Source: Plantibacter sp. PA-3-X8
GTDB lineage: Bacteria; Actinomycetota; Actinomycetes; Actinomycetales; Microbacteriaceae
Assembly (NCBI RefSeq): GCF_003856975.1
Contig: NZ_CP033107.1
Location: 310,001-374,000, forward strand
Reading direction: 5' to 3'
DNA: 64,000 bases
Below are positions 24,840-33,079 of the stretch, piece after piece. The notes beneath the pieces are model-generated. The model was not told the origin of the DNA. It worked only from the letters and a program-made list of their open reading frames with translations, and did no database searches. The first letter of the stretch is position 1; each line of letters opens with the position of its first letter. Position numbers and translations under genes: made by a program.

Positions 24840-26111
24840 ATGGACGACCTGTGGTGGCTCCCCTCGCTGATCGTGTTCGGGGGCGTCGGCATCATCGTCT
24901 GGTTGCTCGTCACCCTGCTGCGTCGGCGCAACCCGAAGACCCCCGTCGCCTCGATCGACGACCTCCACCGTCGCGCGGGCATCGCCCTCGTCCGTACCGA
25001 CGACGCGGTCCGCGAGGCCGAGGACGAGGTCGGATTCGCCGAAGCGGAGTTCGGGCGCGAAGCCGCCCGAGGGTATGCGGCCGACGTCGCCTCGGCACGC
25101 TCGGCGCTCGGGGAGGCGTTCCGGCTCCGTCAGTCGCTCGAGGACGAGATCGCCGACACGGAGGCGCAGCGCCGCGCCTGGAACGAGCGGATCATCAGCG
25201 TCTGCGAGGACGTCGAGCGCACGCTGAGCGCCCGGCTGCGCGGCTTCGACGAACGCCGTGGCGCGGAGCGATCGGCGCCCGAGCTCCTCGACCAGCTCGA
25301 GCGACGCATCGACCGCGCGCGCGAACGACTCACCACCACCGGCCTCGCGATCGCCTCGGCCGCCGATCGCTATGCGGCGAACGCCGTCGAGGACGCCCGG
25401 GTGCTCCGCCGGACCGCGCAGGACGCAGTCGACCAGGCGACGGCCGATGCGGCGAAGACGAAGGATCGGATCGACACCGCCCAGCCGGCCGCCGCGTCAC
25501 TGCACGCCCTGGGGCGCGAGCTGCAGCAGGCGGAGGACCGGCTGGACGCCGTCGAGCGTTCGCTCGCGGGCATCGCTGCAGCGGAGACCGAACTCGCCGC
25601 AGCGGGGCGGGAGCTCCGCACGGTGATCGCCGAAGCGGAGGCATTGGGCGCGACGGTGGAACGCGCGGAGACGGCCGCCGTCATCGCGGCTGCCGTCGAG
25701 CGGGCGAACCGCGCGCTCCTGGAGGCGGAGTCGACCACGTCCACGGACGGCGACCGCGTCCTGCCCGATCCGATGCGACATCTGGAGGCGGTTCGCGCCG
25801 CCGACATCGATCTCGACGCGGCCCTCGCGACCGCCCGGAGCGCACAGCAGCGCCTCGACAACGCACGCGAGGCGATGCGCGGGGCACTGTTCACCGCGGA
25901 CAGCAACATCCGCGTCGCCGTCGACGTCATCTCCGCGCACCGAGGGAGGGTGGGTGCCGACGCGAGGACGCGCCTCGCCGAGGCACAGCGGCAGCTCGCG
26001 CTCGCGGAGGCGGCAGCGGTCGACGATCCGGTCGAGGCGCTCGACGCCGCCCGCCGGGCATCGCGGATCGCCCAGGACGCCGATGCATTGGCGCGATACG
26101 ACGTCGGGTGA
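24840..26111 (+). CDS. membrane-anchored coiled-coil protein
   Basis: 423 residues: a TM helix at about 8-28 (LIVFGGVGIIVWLLVTLLRR), then nearly continuous charged helix with heptad character to the end, very rich in Ala, Arg and Glu. The last 50 residues (RTRLAEAQRQLALAEAAAVD and EALDAARRASRIAQDADALA) resemble the helical repeats at the end of actinobacterial TPM-domain proteins, but the TPM domain is absent. A structural or cell-envelope role is plausible; no function can be assigned. Confidence 0.75.
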   Translation: MDDLWWLPSLIVFGGVGIIVWLLVTLLRRRNPKTPVASIDDLHRRAGIALVRTDDAVREAEDEVGFAEAEFGREAARGYAADVASARSALGEAFRLRQSLEDEIADTEAQRRAWNERIISVCEDVERTLSARLRGFDERRGAERSAPELLDQLERRIDRARERLTTTGLAIASAADRYAANAVEDARVLRRTAQDAVDQATADAAKTKDRIDTAQPAAASLHALGRELQQAEDRLDAVERSLAGIAAAETELAAAGRELRTVIAEAEALGATVERAETAAVIAAAVERANRALLEAESTTSTDGDRVLPDPMRHLEAVRAADIDLDAALATARSAQQRLDNAREAMRGALFTADSNIRVAVDVISAHRGRVGADARTRLAEAQRQLALAEAAAVDDPVEALDAARRASRIAQDADALARYDVG

Positions 26112-26116
26112 CGGTG

Positions 26117-26133
26117 GCCACCTGACAGGTGGC
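26117..26133. terminator. short perfect hairpin after the coiled-coil gene
   Basis: GCCACCT, loop GAC, AGGTGGC: a perfect 7-bp stem 6 bp after the stop. No T tract; a weak terminator candidate. Confidence 0.4.
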
Positions 26134-26233
26134 GGCCGACACTCAGCATTCATGTTCTAGAATACGAGCACTGCTGTCGCGACGTACTCACCGTGATCGC
26201 GAAGCCCTCGCCGCCGACTCCCGAGAGGACCCC

Positions 26234-26458
26234 GTGCCCAGCTCGTCCGCGCGCCCGCCGCGCTCCGCGTCCCCGATCTTCACGACGCTCACCCACGGGT
26301 TCGACGCGCGGGCGGCGTCCTCTCCTCCGGAACAGGCCCCTCTGGCCGGAGCACCGACCCACCACGGGTCGCCGATCCCCTCACCCGACTGCCCGATCTT
26401 CGATCAGCTCGCGGGCCGACGCCTCGCCCGCCGGAGCAACGTCGTCCACCCCGCCTGA
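26234..26458 (+). CDS. possible small protein, 74 residues
   Basis: Open from GTG 26234 with GAGAGGA 5 bp upstream; about 90 percent of third codon positions are G or C, as in real genes here. The product is Pro/Ser/Arg-rich with two similar motifs, SPIFTTLTHGFDARA and CPIFDQLAGRRLARR. A TAGAAT box at 26158-26163 could be its -10. No family recognised; it could also be chance in GC-rich DNA, since the frame ends next to REP array R6. Confidence 0.4.
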   Translation: MPSSSARPPRSASPIFTTLTHGFDARAASSPPEQAPLAGAPTHHGSPIPSPDCPIFDQLAGRRLARRSNVVHPA

Positions 26459-26463
26459 CCCCG

Positions 26464-26612
26464 CCCGTCGACAGGCTCAAGGACCGGTAGAGGTGCGCGG
26501 GGCACCCGGTCACTGAACGCCGGATTCGGCCACTGAGCCCCAGCCCCGATCATCGAGCCCCAGCCCCGGTCACTGAGCCCCAGCCCCGGCCACTGAGCCT
26601 GTCGAAGTGCCG
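26464..26612. repeat. REP-like array R6
   Basis: Starts GTCGACAGGCTCAAGGACC and ends CACTGAGCCTGTCGAAGTGC; between them four units of about 22 bp, CACTGAGCCCCAGCCCCGG. It occupies the left half of the 339-bp gap before metQ. The right half holds the metQ promoter; I find no S-box, SAM-II or SAM-IV riboswitch core there. Confidence 0.85.
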
Positions 26613-26797
26613 CGGGAGGTGCGGAGCGCCGGTCGACGTGCCGCAGTGTAGGGACGATCGCCCGCCCGTGCAGCGCGTTTACGTTTCATCTCGAACGGTG
26701 ACGGTCCGCGGTAACGCAACGGGCGTCCCTCCGCACGCCTGTGGAAACTGGCTCCGTGCACGCACCAGTGCACCCACAGACAGAGCCGAGGACCATC

Positions 26798-27778
26798 ATG
26801 AGTGAGCACACGGGACCAGAACCGAGCGAATTGCGGGCGTCGATCGCCTCCGGCAAACGGAAGCGCCGGAACCTGCTGATCGGCGGTGTCGCGGTCGTCG
26901 CCGTCGCCGCGATCGCCGTCGTCGTCTCGGTCGTCGTCGGTGGCCAGAACGGTGCCGCCGACGCGGCGACCGGTTCCGACGCACCCGCCGAGCGCCTCAG
27001 CGTGAAGATCGCGGTGTCGGAGGACACGCAGTTCCAGGACGCCGTCAAGGAGGTCGCCGCCGAGAAGGGCCTCGACGTCGAGTGGGTGAACGTGAAGGAC
27101 TGGGTACTCCCGAACACCGAACTCGTCGCCGGCACCGTCGACGCGAACGCCTTCCAGCACATCCTCTACCTCTCGGCCTTCAACGCGGAGAACGACGCCG
27201 ATCTGACGCCGGTGTTCTCGACCGTCATCACGCAGTGGGGGATCTTCTCGAAGACGCTCACCGACGTCAATGACCTCGCCGACGGCGCGCGCATCGCGAT
27301 CCCGGACGACCCGTCCAACGGCGGTCGTGCGCTGAACATCCTGGCTGCGGCCGGACTCATCGAGATCGCGGCGGACGCGGGGAACTTCCCGACCGTCGAG
27401 GACGTCACCGCGAACGACAAGAACCTCCAGTTCGTGCCGCTGCCGGCGACGAGCATCCCGCAGCAGTTCGACGACCCGTCGCTCGCGGCCGTCGTCGTCG
27501 GGACCTCCTACTTCGACCCGAGCCAGGGCATCACGAAGGACGACGCACTCTTCCTCGACGACTCGCTCTCCGAGAAGAACCTGCCCTACGTCAACGTCAT
27601 CGCCACCCGCGAGGAGGACAAGGACAACCCGGCCTGGAAGATCCTCGAGGACACCTACGCCGACCCGCGCGTCGCCGAGGCGCTCGACGACGAGTTCGCC
27701 GGGAACTCGATCCTCGTGAAGGTTCCGGTGAAGGACCTCCGCGACAAACTCGCCGAGCTCCAAGCCGAAGCCGAGTAG
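26798..27778 (+). CDS. metQ: MetQ/NlpA-family substrate-binding protein, TM-anchored
   Basis: 326 residues. The mature part begins LSVKIAVSEDTQFQDAVKEV, then TVDANAFQHILYLSAFNAEN, GARIAIPDDPSNGGRALNIL and LAAVVVGTSYFD, the NlpA/MetQ lipoprotein fold that binds methionine in characterised members. Unusually there is no lipobox Cys: a charged cytoplasmic start (SGKRKRRN) leads into one TM helix (45-68), so the protein is held by a membrane anchor. It heads a five-gene operon, metQ-metN-metI and two SfnB-like monooxygenases, which suggests that the true ligand is an oxidisable organosulfur compound. Confidence 0.88.
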   Translation: MSEHTGPEPSELRASIASGKRKRRNLLIGGVAVVAVAAIAVVVSVVVGGQNGAADAATGSDAPAERLSVKIAVSEDTQFQDAVKEVAAEKGLDVEWVNVKDWVLPNTELVAGTVDANAFQHILYLSAFNAENDADLTPVFSTVITQWGIFSKTLTDVNDLADGARIAIPDDPSNGGRALNILAAAGLIEIAADAGNFPTVEDVTANDKNLQFVPLPATSIPQQFDDPSLAAVVVGTSYFDPSQGITKDDALFLDDSLSEKNLPYVNVIATREEDKDNPAWKILEDTYADPRVAEALDDEFAGNSILVKVPVKDLRDKLAELQAEAE

Positions 27779-27878
27779 GACGACGGCGGCCGATCATCGC
27801 CTCCCGCGATGATCGGCCGCCACCACGCAGTGGCCGTCCGGGGTCTCCTGGACGGCCCTCCCGCGAGAGGAGCAGGTG

Positions 27879-29045
27879 ATGAACACAGCAATCGTCTTCG
27901 AGGACGTCAGCAAGACGTTCGAGGTGAAGGGCCGTGCCTTCGAGGCGCTGCGCCGCGTCGACCTGACGGTCGAGCGGGGTGAGATCTTCGGCATCGTCGG
28001 ATACTCCGGCGCCGGGAAGTCGACGCTCCTGCGCACCGTCAACGCCCTCGAGCGGCCGACGAGCGGGCGGGTCATCGTCGAGGGGCTCGAGATCTCCGCA
28101 CTCGCCGGGCAGGCGCTCTACGCCGCGCGTCAGCGGATCGGCATGATCTTCCAGCAGTTCAACCTCCTGGAGTCCCGGACCGTCTACAAGAACATCGCCT
28201 ACCCGCTCAAACTCGCGAAGGTGCCGGACGCCGAGATCGTCGACCGCGTCGAAGAACTGCTCGCGTTCGTCGGGCTGAGCGACAAAGCGCTCGCCTACCC
28301 GTCGCAACTCTCCGGCGGGCAGAAGCAGCGGGTCGGCATCGCCCGCGCCCTCGCCACCCGCCCGGAGATCCTCATCTCCGACGAGGCCACCAGCGCCCTC
28401 GACCCGCAGACGACCGGCGAGGTCCTCGAGCTCCTCCGGCGCGTGAACGAGGAGTACGGCGTCACGATCCTGCTCGTCACCCACGAGATCGACGTCATCC
28501 GCGAACTCGCCGACCGGGTCGCCGTCATGGAGGACGGCGAGGTCGTGGAGCAGGGCAGTGTGTACGAGGTGTTCTCGGCACCACGCACCGCGACCGCGCG
28601 ACGCTTCGTCTCGTCGGTGCTCCACCACATCCCCTCCGACGACGTGCTCGCGAAGATCCGGGCCGTCCACCACGGCCGCCTGGTCCAGCTGCACGTCGAG
28701 GACCGCGACACCAACCACCCGTTCCTCTCGCGGGTCGCACGCGACAACGACATCGACTTCAACGTCGTGTTCGGCGGCGTCGACGAACTCCAGGGGCGAC
28801 TGTTCGGCAGTCTCACGGTCGAGCTGCTCGGACCGGACGACCGCGTGGACGCCGCCATCGCGGGGCTCCGAGCCACGGCGACCGTCACCGCGATCGACCC
28901 TGCGCCGACCGCGTCGTTCCCTAAGCCTGCACCGATTCCTGAGCCCACGCCGGTCCCTGAGCCTGCACCGGTCCCTGAGCCTGTCGAAGGGCATGAACCG
29001 CTCGCCGAGGACCCCACCACGCTGAAGGAGCACACCCATGCGTGA
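27879..29045 (+). CDS. metN: MetN-type ABC transporter ATPase with REP-derived tail
   Basis: 388 residues. Walker A GYSGAGKST (41-49), FQQFNLLESRTVYKNIAYPL, signature LSGGQ (144-148), Walker B ILISDEATSALDP (165-177) and THEIDV are typical MetN. Residues about 265-345 form the regulatory NIL domain (FLSRVARDNDIDFNVVFGGV), which in E. coli MetN senses methionine. The last 40 residues are a Pro/Glu low-complexity tail (PEPTPVPEPAPVPEPVEG) encoded by a REP element. ATG 27879 is preceded by GAGGAG; GTG 27876 is the alternative. The gene overlaps metI by 8 bp. Confidence 0.92.
   Translation: MNTAIVFEDVSKTFEVKGRAFEALRRVDLTVERGEIFGIVGYSGAGKSTLLRTVNALERPTSGRVIVEGLEISALAGQALYAARQRIGMIFQQFNLLESRTVYKNIAYPLKLAKVPDAEIVDRVEELLAFVGLSDKALAYPSQLSGGQKQRVGIARALATRPEILISDEATSALDPQTTGEVLELLRRVNEEYGVTILLVTHEIDVIRELADRVAVMEDGEVVEQGSVYEVFSAPRTATARRFVSSVLHHIPSDDVLAKIRAVHHGRLVQLHVEDRDTNHPFLSRVARDNDIDFNVVFGGVDELQGRLFGSLTVELLGPDDRVDAAIAGLRATATVTAIDPAPTASFPKPAPIPEPTPVPEPAPVPEPVEGHEPLAEDPTTLKEHTHA
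28916..28993 (+). repeat. intragenic REP-like element R7
   Basis: Three and a half copies of CCGGTCCCTGAGCCTGCA-like units ending in CTGAGCCTGTCGAAGGGC, the standard REP end, translated as a PEP-rich tail of MetN. Confidence 0.88.
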
Positions 29046-29703
29046 CTTCGATCCCGACGCGTTCTTCCCGCGTCTCCTCAAGGCCATCGGGGAGACCGGC
29101 CTCATGGTCTCCGTGTCCTTCGCCGTCGCGACGGTCATCGGGATCCTGCTGGGCCTCCTGCTCTACGCGAGCCGGCCCGGCAACCTCCTGCAGAACCGCG
29201 TCGTGTTCGGCGTCCTCAACTTCGTCATCAACGTCATCCGACCGGTGCCCTTCCTCATCGTCGCGATCGCGCTCATCCCGCTCACGCGGCTCGTGTTCGG
29301 CACCGGCCTCGGACCGCTTCCGGCGACGATCCCGCTCATCCTCGTCGCGAGCGTCGCCATCGGTCGCGTCTCCGAGTCGAACCTCGTCGCCGTCTCACCG
29401 GGTGCCATCGAGGCAGGTGCGGCCATGGGGGCGAGCCCCGTGCGGGTGCTGTTCACGATCGTCGTGCCCGAGGCGCTCGGCCCACTCATCCTCGGACTGA
29501 CCTACATCCTCGTCGCCCTCGTCGATGCGACGGCCGTGGCCGGTGTGCTCGGCGGCGGCGGCCTCGGCGACCTCGCCATGACCTACGGTTACCAGCGGTT
29601 CGACTGGATCGTCGTCGGGCTCGTGGTCGTCACGCTCGTCCTGCTCGTGCAGCTCGCCCAGTTGCTCGGCAACGTGCTGGCGAAGCGGGTGCTGCACCGA
29701 TGA
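29038..29703 (+). CDS. metI: MetI-type ABC transporter permease
   Basis: 221 residues with five TM helices. GLMVSVSFAVATVIGILLGL at the start, NFVINVIRPVPFLIVAIALI and the EAA-like loop AIEAGAAMGASPVRVLFTIV followed by PEALGPLILGLTYILVALVD match MetI closely. It forms the channel for MetN and MetQ. Coupled at both ends: 8-bp overlap with metN and ATGA overlap with the monooxygenase that follows. Confidence 0.93.
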   Translation: MRDFDPDAFFPRLLKAIGETGLMVSVSFAVATVIGILLGLLLYASRPGNLLQNRVVFGVLNFVINVIRPVPFLIVAIALIPLTRLVFGTGLGPLPATIPLILVASVAIGRVSESNLVAVSPGAIEAGAAMGASPVRVLFTIVVPEALGPLILGLTYILVALVDATAVAGVLGGGGLGDLAMTYGYQRFDWIVVGLVVVTLVLLVQLAQLLGNVLAKRVLHR

Positions 29704-30881
29704 GCGCCGACGACTTCGACTCGTTCCTCTCCTCCATCCGCGGCGGCGCCGTGTCGCGCGAGACCGACCGGCGGCTCCTGTTCGACGAGGTCACCGAGCT
29801 CAAGCACCTGGGCTTCGCCGCAGCCAGAGTCCCCGTCGCGTCCGGCGGCGACGGGCTCACGCTCGAGCAGCTGTTCGCGCGACTCATCGCGCTCTCGGCG
29901 GCGGACTCGAGCCTCGGGCACGTCTGGCGGGGACACATCCTGTTCGTCGAGGCGCTGCTCGCTTCGCCCGACGCCGCCTATCGGGAGCACTGGTTCACCC
30001 GGCTGAGCGCCGGCGACCTCGTCGGGAACGCACAGTCGGAGCGGCACGCGACCGCGCACCTCGAGACCGTCCTCGACCGCGACGGCGAACTCCTCACGGT
30101 GACCGGCACGAAGTACTACACGACCGGCAGCATCTACGCCGACTGGATCTACCTGTCCGCGCTCGACGGGACCGACCGCGTCGCCGTGACCGTCTCCGCG
30201 CACGATCCTGGCACCCGCTCGGTGGACGACTGGGACGGCTTCGGACAACCGTTGACCGGAAGCGGGACGACCACCTTCGACCGCGTACCGGTGGACCCGC
30301 GCGACCTCGTCGTCCACAGCGGCGACGCGGCGGGGTGGCACCGGACGGGAGCCCTCCAACAGCTCATCCTGCTCGGTGTGGTGGCGGGCATCGCGCAACG
30401 TGCCCTCGAGGACACCGTCGACTACGTGCGTGCCAGGCGACGGACCGTCGGCCACGCGGGCGAGCACCTGCCGCGGGAGGATCCGCTCGTGCAGTCGATC
30501 GTGGGTCAGCTGAGCAGCGTCGTGCACACGGCCCGCGCGCTCGTCCTCGCGTCCGCTCGAACCTTGGACGGGCCGGCCACCGATCCCGACGCCGCGCGTT
30601 CGGCGCTCCTGGAGGTCTTCCGCGTCCAGCAGGTCGTCCTCCCGCTCGTCCTCGATGCGCTCAGTCGCCTGTTCGAGGTCGGTGGTGCCTCCGCCGTCGG
30701 CCGGTCGACCGCGCTGGACCGGCACTGGCGGAACGTCCGGACGATCGCCTCCCACAATCCCGCCGTGCAGCGTTCGGCGGCACTCGGGCAGTTCGAACTC
30801 AACGGCACCCTGCCCGAGTGGCAGGCTCCGGGGGCGCGGCCCGAGACCGAGTCCGTTCCGGCGGATGGAGAGCAGGCATGA
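29700..30881 (+). CDS. SfnB/DszC-type flavin monooxygenase coupled to metI
   Basis: 393 residues. LKHLGFAAARVPVASGGDGL, RLIALSAADSSLGHVWRGHI, GTKYYTTGSIYADWIYL, DDWDGFGQPLTGSGTTTF and DRHWRNVRTIASHNPAVQ place it with the SfnB/DszC group. It begins inside the metI stop (ATGA) and ends in the start of a paralogue. Together with the transporter this predicts uptake of a thio-compound followed by flavin-dependent oxidation, releasing sulfur under sulfate limitation, as known for sfn and ssu-type systems. No flavin reductase is in the operon. Confidence 0.88.
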   Translation: MSADDFDSFLSSIRGGAVSRETDRRLLFDEVTELKHLGFAAARVPVASGGDGLTLEQLFARLIALSAADSSLGHVWRGHILFVEALLASPDAAYREHWFTRLSAGDLVGNAQSERHATAHLETVLDRDGELLTVTGTKYYTTGSIYADWIYLSALDGTDRVAVTVSAHDPGTRSVDDWDGFGQPLTGSGTTTFDRVPVDPRDLVVHSGDAAGWHRTGALQQLILLGVVAGIAQRALEDTVDYVRARRRTVGHAGEHLPREDPLVQSIVGQLSSVVHTARALVLASARTLDGPATDPDAARSALLEVFRVQQVVLPLVLDALSRLFEVGGASAVGRSTALDRHWRNVRTIASHNPAVQRSAALGQFELNGTLPEWQAPGARPETESVPADGEQA

Positions 30882-32077
30882 GCGAGACGGCGACGATCGA
30901 CCGGGACCTGGCGCAGCGGTTCGCACCGCTCTTCGACGAGCTCGGGCGGGACACCGTCGAGCGGGAGCACGAGCGCCGTCTGCCGTATGCCGAGGTGGAG
31001 GCACTGCGGCAAGCAGGCTTCACCCGAGTGACGCTGCCACGACGATATGGTGGCGAGGAGGCCACGCACGGCGAGCTGTTCGAGCTGCTCGCCGAGCTGG
31101 CCAGACGCGACCCGAACCTCGCGCAGCTGTTCCGCTCCCACTTCTCCTACATCGACCGCACCCTGCACGCGCCGGCGTCTGCGGACCGCGAGGCGCGCCT
31201 GGCCCGGCTGGCCGACGGAGCCATCGTCGGCAACGCGAGCCACGAGCGGTCGACCGCGAAGGTGGGATCCCTCGCCACCCGACTCACCGAGACGCCGGGC
31301 GGTCTCCGACTGAACGGCACCAAGTTCTACAGCACGGGCACCCTGTTCGCCGACCTCGTCGGGGTCGCCGCCGAACAGGACGGCGAGTTCGTCTCGGTGC
31401 TCGTGGAGACGGACGCCACGGGTGTCGATCGGATCGACGATTGGACCGGGTTCGGACAACGACTGACGGGCAGCGGCACCACCGTCTTCACGGAGGTCGC
31501 CGTCGACGCGTCGGCGGTGACCCGGCGCGAGCCGGAACGCCCCTCGCACGGCGGCGCGTTCGTGCAGCTGGTCCTGCTGGCGGCGGTGACGGGCATCGGC
31601 CGCGCCATCGTCGACGACGCCGGCGCGTTCGTCCGCACGCGGACCAGGACCTACAGCCACGGTGCGGCGTCGACCGCCCAGGCCGACCCGATCGTGCAGG
31701 AGGTTGTCGGTGAGCTGTCGGCGAAGTCGTTCGCCGCCGATGCCGCGCTGGCCGCCGCGACGACCGCACTGGGGCGTTCGAGCGCGGCGATCCTCGGTGC
31801 CGAACCGGATCTCGTCCAGGAACGGATCGCCGCCGTCGAACTCGCGACGGCGCGCGCGCAGCTCGTGATCCTGCCCGCCGTGCTCGACGCCGCGACCGCC
31901 CTGTTCGACGTCGGCGGTGCGAGCGCCGTCGAGACGCACCGGGCGCTCGACCGGCACTGGCGGAACGCCCGCACGATCGCCTCGCACAACCCGTCCCGCT
32001 TCAAGGCCAGGTCGATCGGCGACCACGTCGTGAACGGGACGCCGATCGCCTCCTGGTGGAGCACCGGCGAGGCCTGA
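30878..32077 (+). CDS. SfnB/DszC-type flavin monooxygenase, last gene of the met-like operon
   Basis: 399 residues. Shares LRQAGFTRVTLPRRYGGEEA, AELARRDPNLAQLFRSHFSY, LNGTKFYSTGTLFADLVGV, DDWTGFGQRLTGSGTTVF and DRHWRNARTIASHNPSRF with its paralogues; it is closer to the 29700 gene than to the 13774 gene by eye. ATGA overlap with the upstream gene, so the two may form a hetero-oligomer or act in sequence. REP element R8, which can fold back, lies just downstream and may end transcription. Confidence 0.88.
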   Translation: MSETATIDRDLAQRFAPLFDELGRDTVEREHERRLPYAEVEALRQAGFTRVTLPRRYGGEEATHGELFELLAELARRDPNLAQLFRSHFSYIDRTLHAPASADREARLARLADGAIVGNASHERSTAKVGSLATRLTETPGGLRLNGTKFYSTGTLFADLVGVAAEQDGEFVSVLVETDATGVDRIDDWTGFGQRLTGSGTTVFTEVAVDASAVTRREPERPSHGGAFVQLVLLAAVTGIGRAIVDDAGAFVRTRTRTYSHGAASTAQADPIVQEVVGELSAKSFAADAALAAATTALGRSSAAILGAEPDLVQERIAAVELATARAQLVILPAVLDAATALFDVGGASAVETHRALDRHWRNARTIASHNPSRFKARSIGDHVVNGTPIASWWSTGEA

Positions 32078-32095
32078 CGCCCCGCCGGTCACACC

Positions 32096-32150
32096 CGTCG
32101 ACAAGCGGTTCCTGAGCCTGTCGAAGGGCAGGAACCACTTGTCGAGGGGC
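32096..32150. repeat. REP-like element R8 in hairpin form
   Basis: GTCGACAAGCGGTTCCTGAG followed by CCTGTCGAAGGGCAGGAACC and ACTTGTCGAGGGG: the copies face each other, so AAGCGGTTCCTG pairs with CAGGAACCACTT. It sits between convergent genes ending at 32077 and 32150 and probably terminates both. Confidence 0.75.
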
Positions 32151-33079
32151 TACTTCAGCCCGGAGAACGCCAGCCCGTCGATCACCCGGCGCTGGAGCAC
32201 GATGAACAGGATGAGTACCGGTGCCATCGCGAGGATCGACGCGGCCATCATCACCGGGTAGTCCGTCGTCTTGTCGCTCGTGAGCGTCGCGAGACCGGCG
32301 GCGAGCGGCATCGAGTTCGCGTACGTGGAGACCACGAGCGGCCAGAGCAGTTCGTTCCACGACCAGAGCACGGTCGTGATCGCGAGGACGCTGATGCTGG
32401 GCCTCGCGAGCGGCAGCATGATCTTCCAGAAGATCTGGAAGGGCCCGGCGCCGTCGATCCGCGCCGCCTCCTCGAGCTCCGTCGGCAGGTTCAGGAACGC
32501 CGTCCGCATGAGGAACGTGCCGAACGCGCTGAACAGGCCGGGTGCGACGATGCCGAGCGTGGTGTTCAGCCAGCCGAAGCCCTGCACGATCTGGTACTGC
32601 GAGATGAGATACGCCTGCGACGGCACCATGAGGATCGACAGCGTCACGGCGAGCAGCACCGCGCGCCCGCGGAACCGCATCCGCGCGAACGCGTACCCCG
32701 CCATCGTGCAGAGGACGATCTGCGCGAGCGTCCTGATCACGGTGATGACGATCGACGTGCGCAGCTGGTCGAGGAACGGGAGGCGCTCGAACACCGCGGC
32801 GTAGTTCTGCCACTGCAGTTCGGCCGGCCAGAACGTGGGGACCACGCTCTGCACCTCCGCGTTCGTCGACAGCGACATGATGATCTGCCAGATGAACGGG
32901 AACGCCATGATGAGGCCACCGACGCCGAGCACGATGTGGGCGACGACGTGCGACCCGCGACGCTGGCCGGGGCGACCGGCCTCGCGGCGTCGCGCGGACG
33001 CAGCGGACGGACGACCCGAACCCGGAACGGTGACGGCACGGGTGGTGAGCGGTGCTGTGGCCGTGAGTTGCTCAGTCAT
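32150..33079 (-). CDS. carbohydrate ABC transporter permease, MalG/CUT1 type
   Basis: 309 residues with six TM helices after a 45-residue basic N-terminus. MAFPFIWQIIMSLSTNAEVQ at the start, MVPSQAYLISQYQIVQGFGW, and the EAA loop LEEAARIDGAGPFQIFWKIM with LPLARPSISVLAIT are typical CUT1 permeases that end in a short cytoplasmic tail. Overlaps the MalF-like gene by 8 bp. With the lipoprotein at 34013 it forms a sugar importer; the ATPase is missing from the operon, as is usual in actinobacteria where a shared MsiK serves many CUT1 systems. Confidence 0.93.
   Translation of the reverse strand: MTEQLTATAPLTTRAVTVPGSGRPSAASARRREAGRPGQRRGSHVVAHIVLGVGGLIMAFPFIWQIIMSLSTNAEVQSVVPTFWPAELQWQNYAAVFERLPFLDQLRTSIVITVIRTLAQIVLCTMAGYAFARMRFRGRAVLLAVTLSILMVPSQAYLISQYQIVQGFGWLNTTLGIVAPGLFSAFGTFLMRTAFLNLPTELEEAARIDGAGPFQIFWKIMLPLARPSISVLAITTVLWSWNELLWPLVVSTYANSMPLAAGLATLTSDKTTDYPVMMAASILAMAPVLILFIVLQRRVIDGLAFSGLK

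Noticed and set aside
26620..26797. S-box, SAM-II or SAM-IV riboswitch in front of metQ
   Set aside because: I looked for the conserved core sequences and stem pattern and did not see them. A covariance-model search would be decisive.
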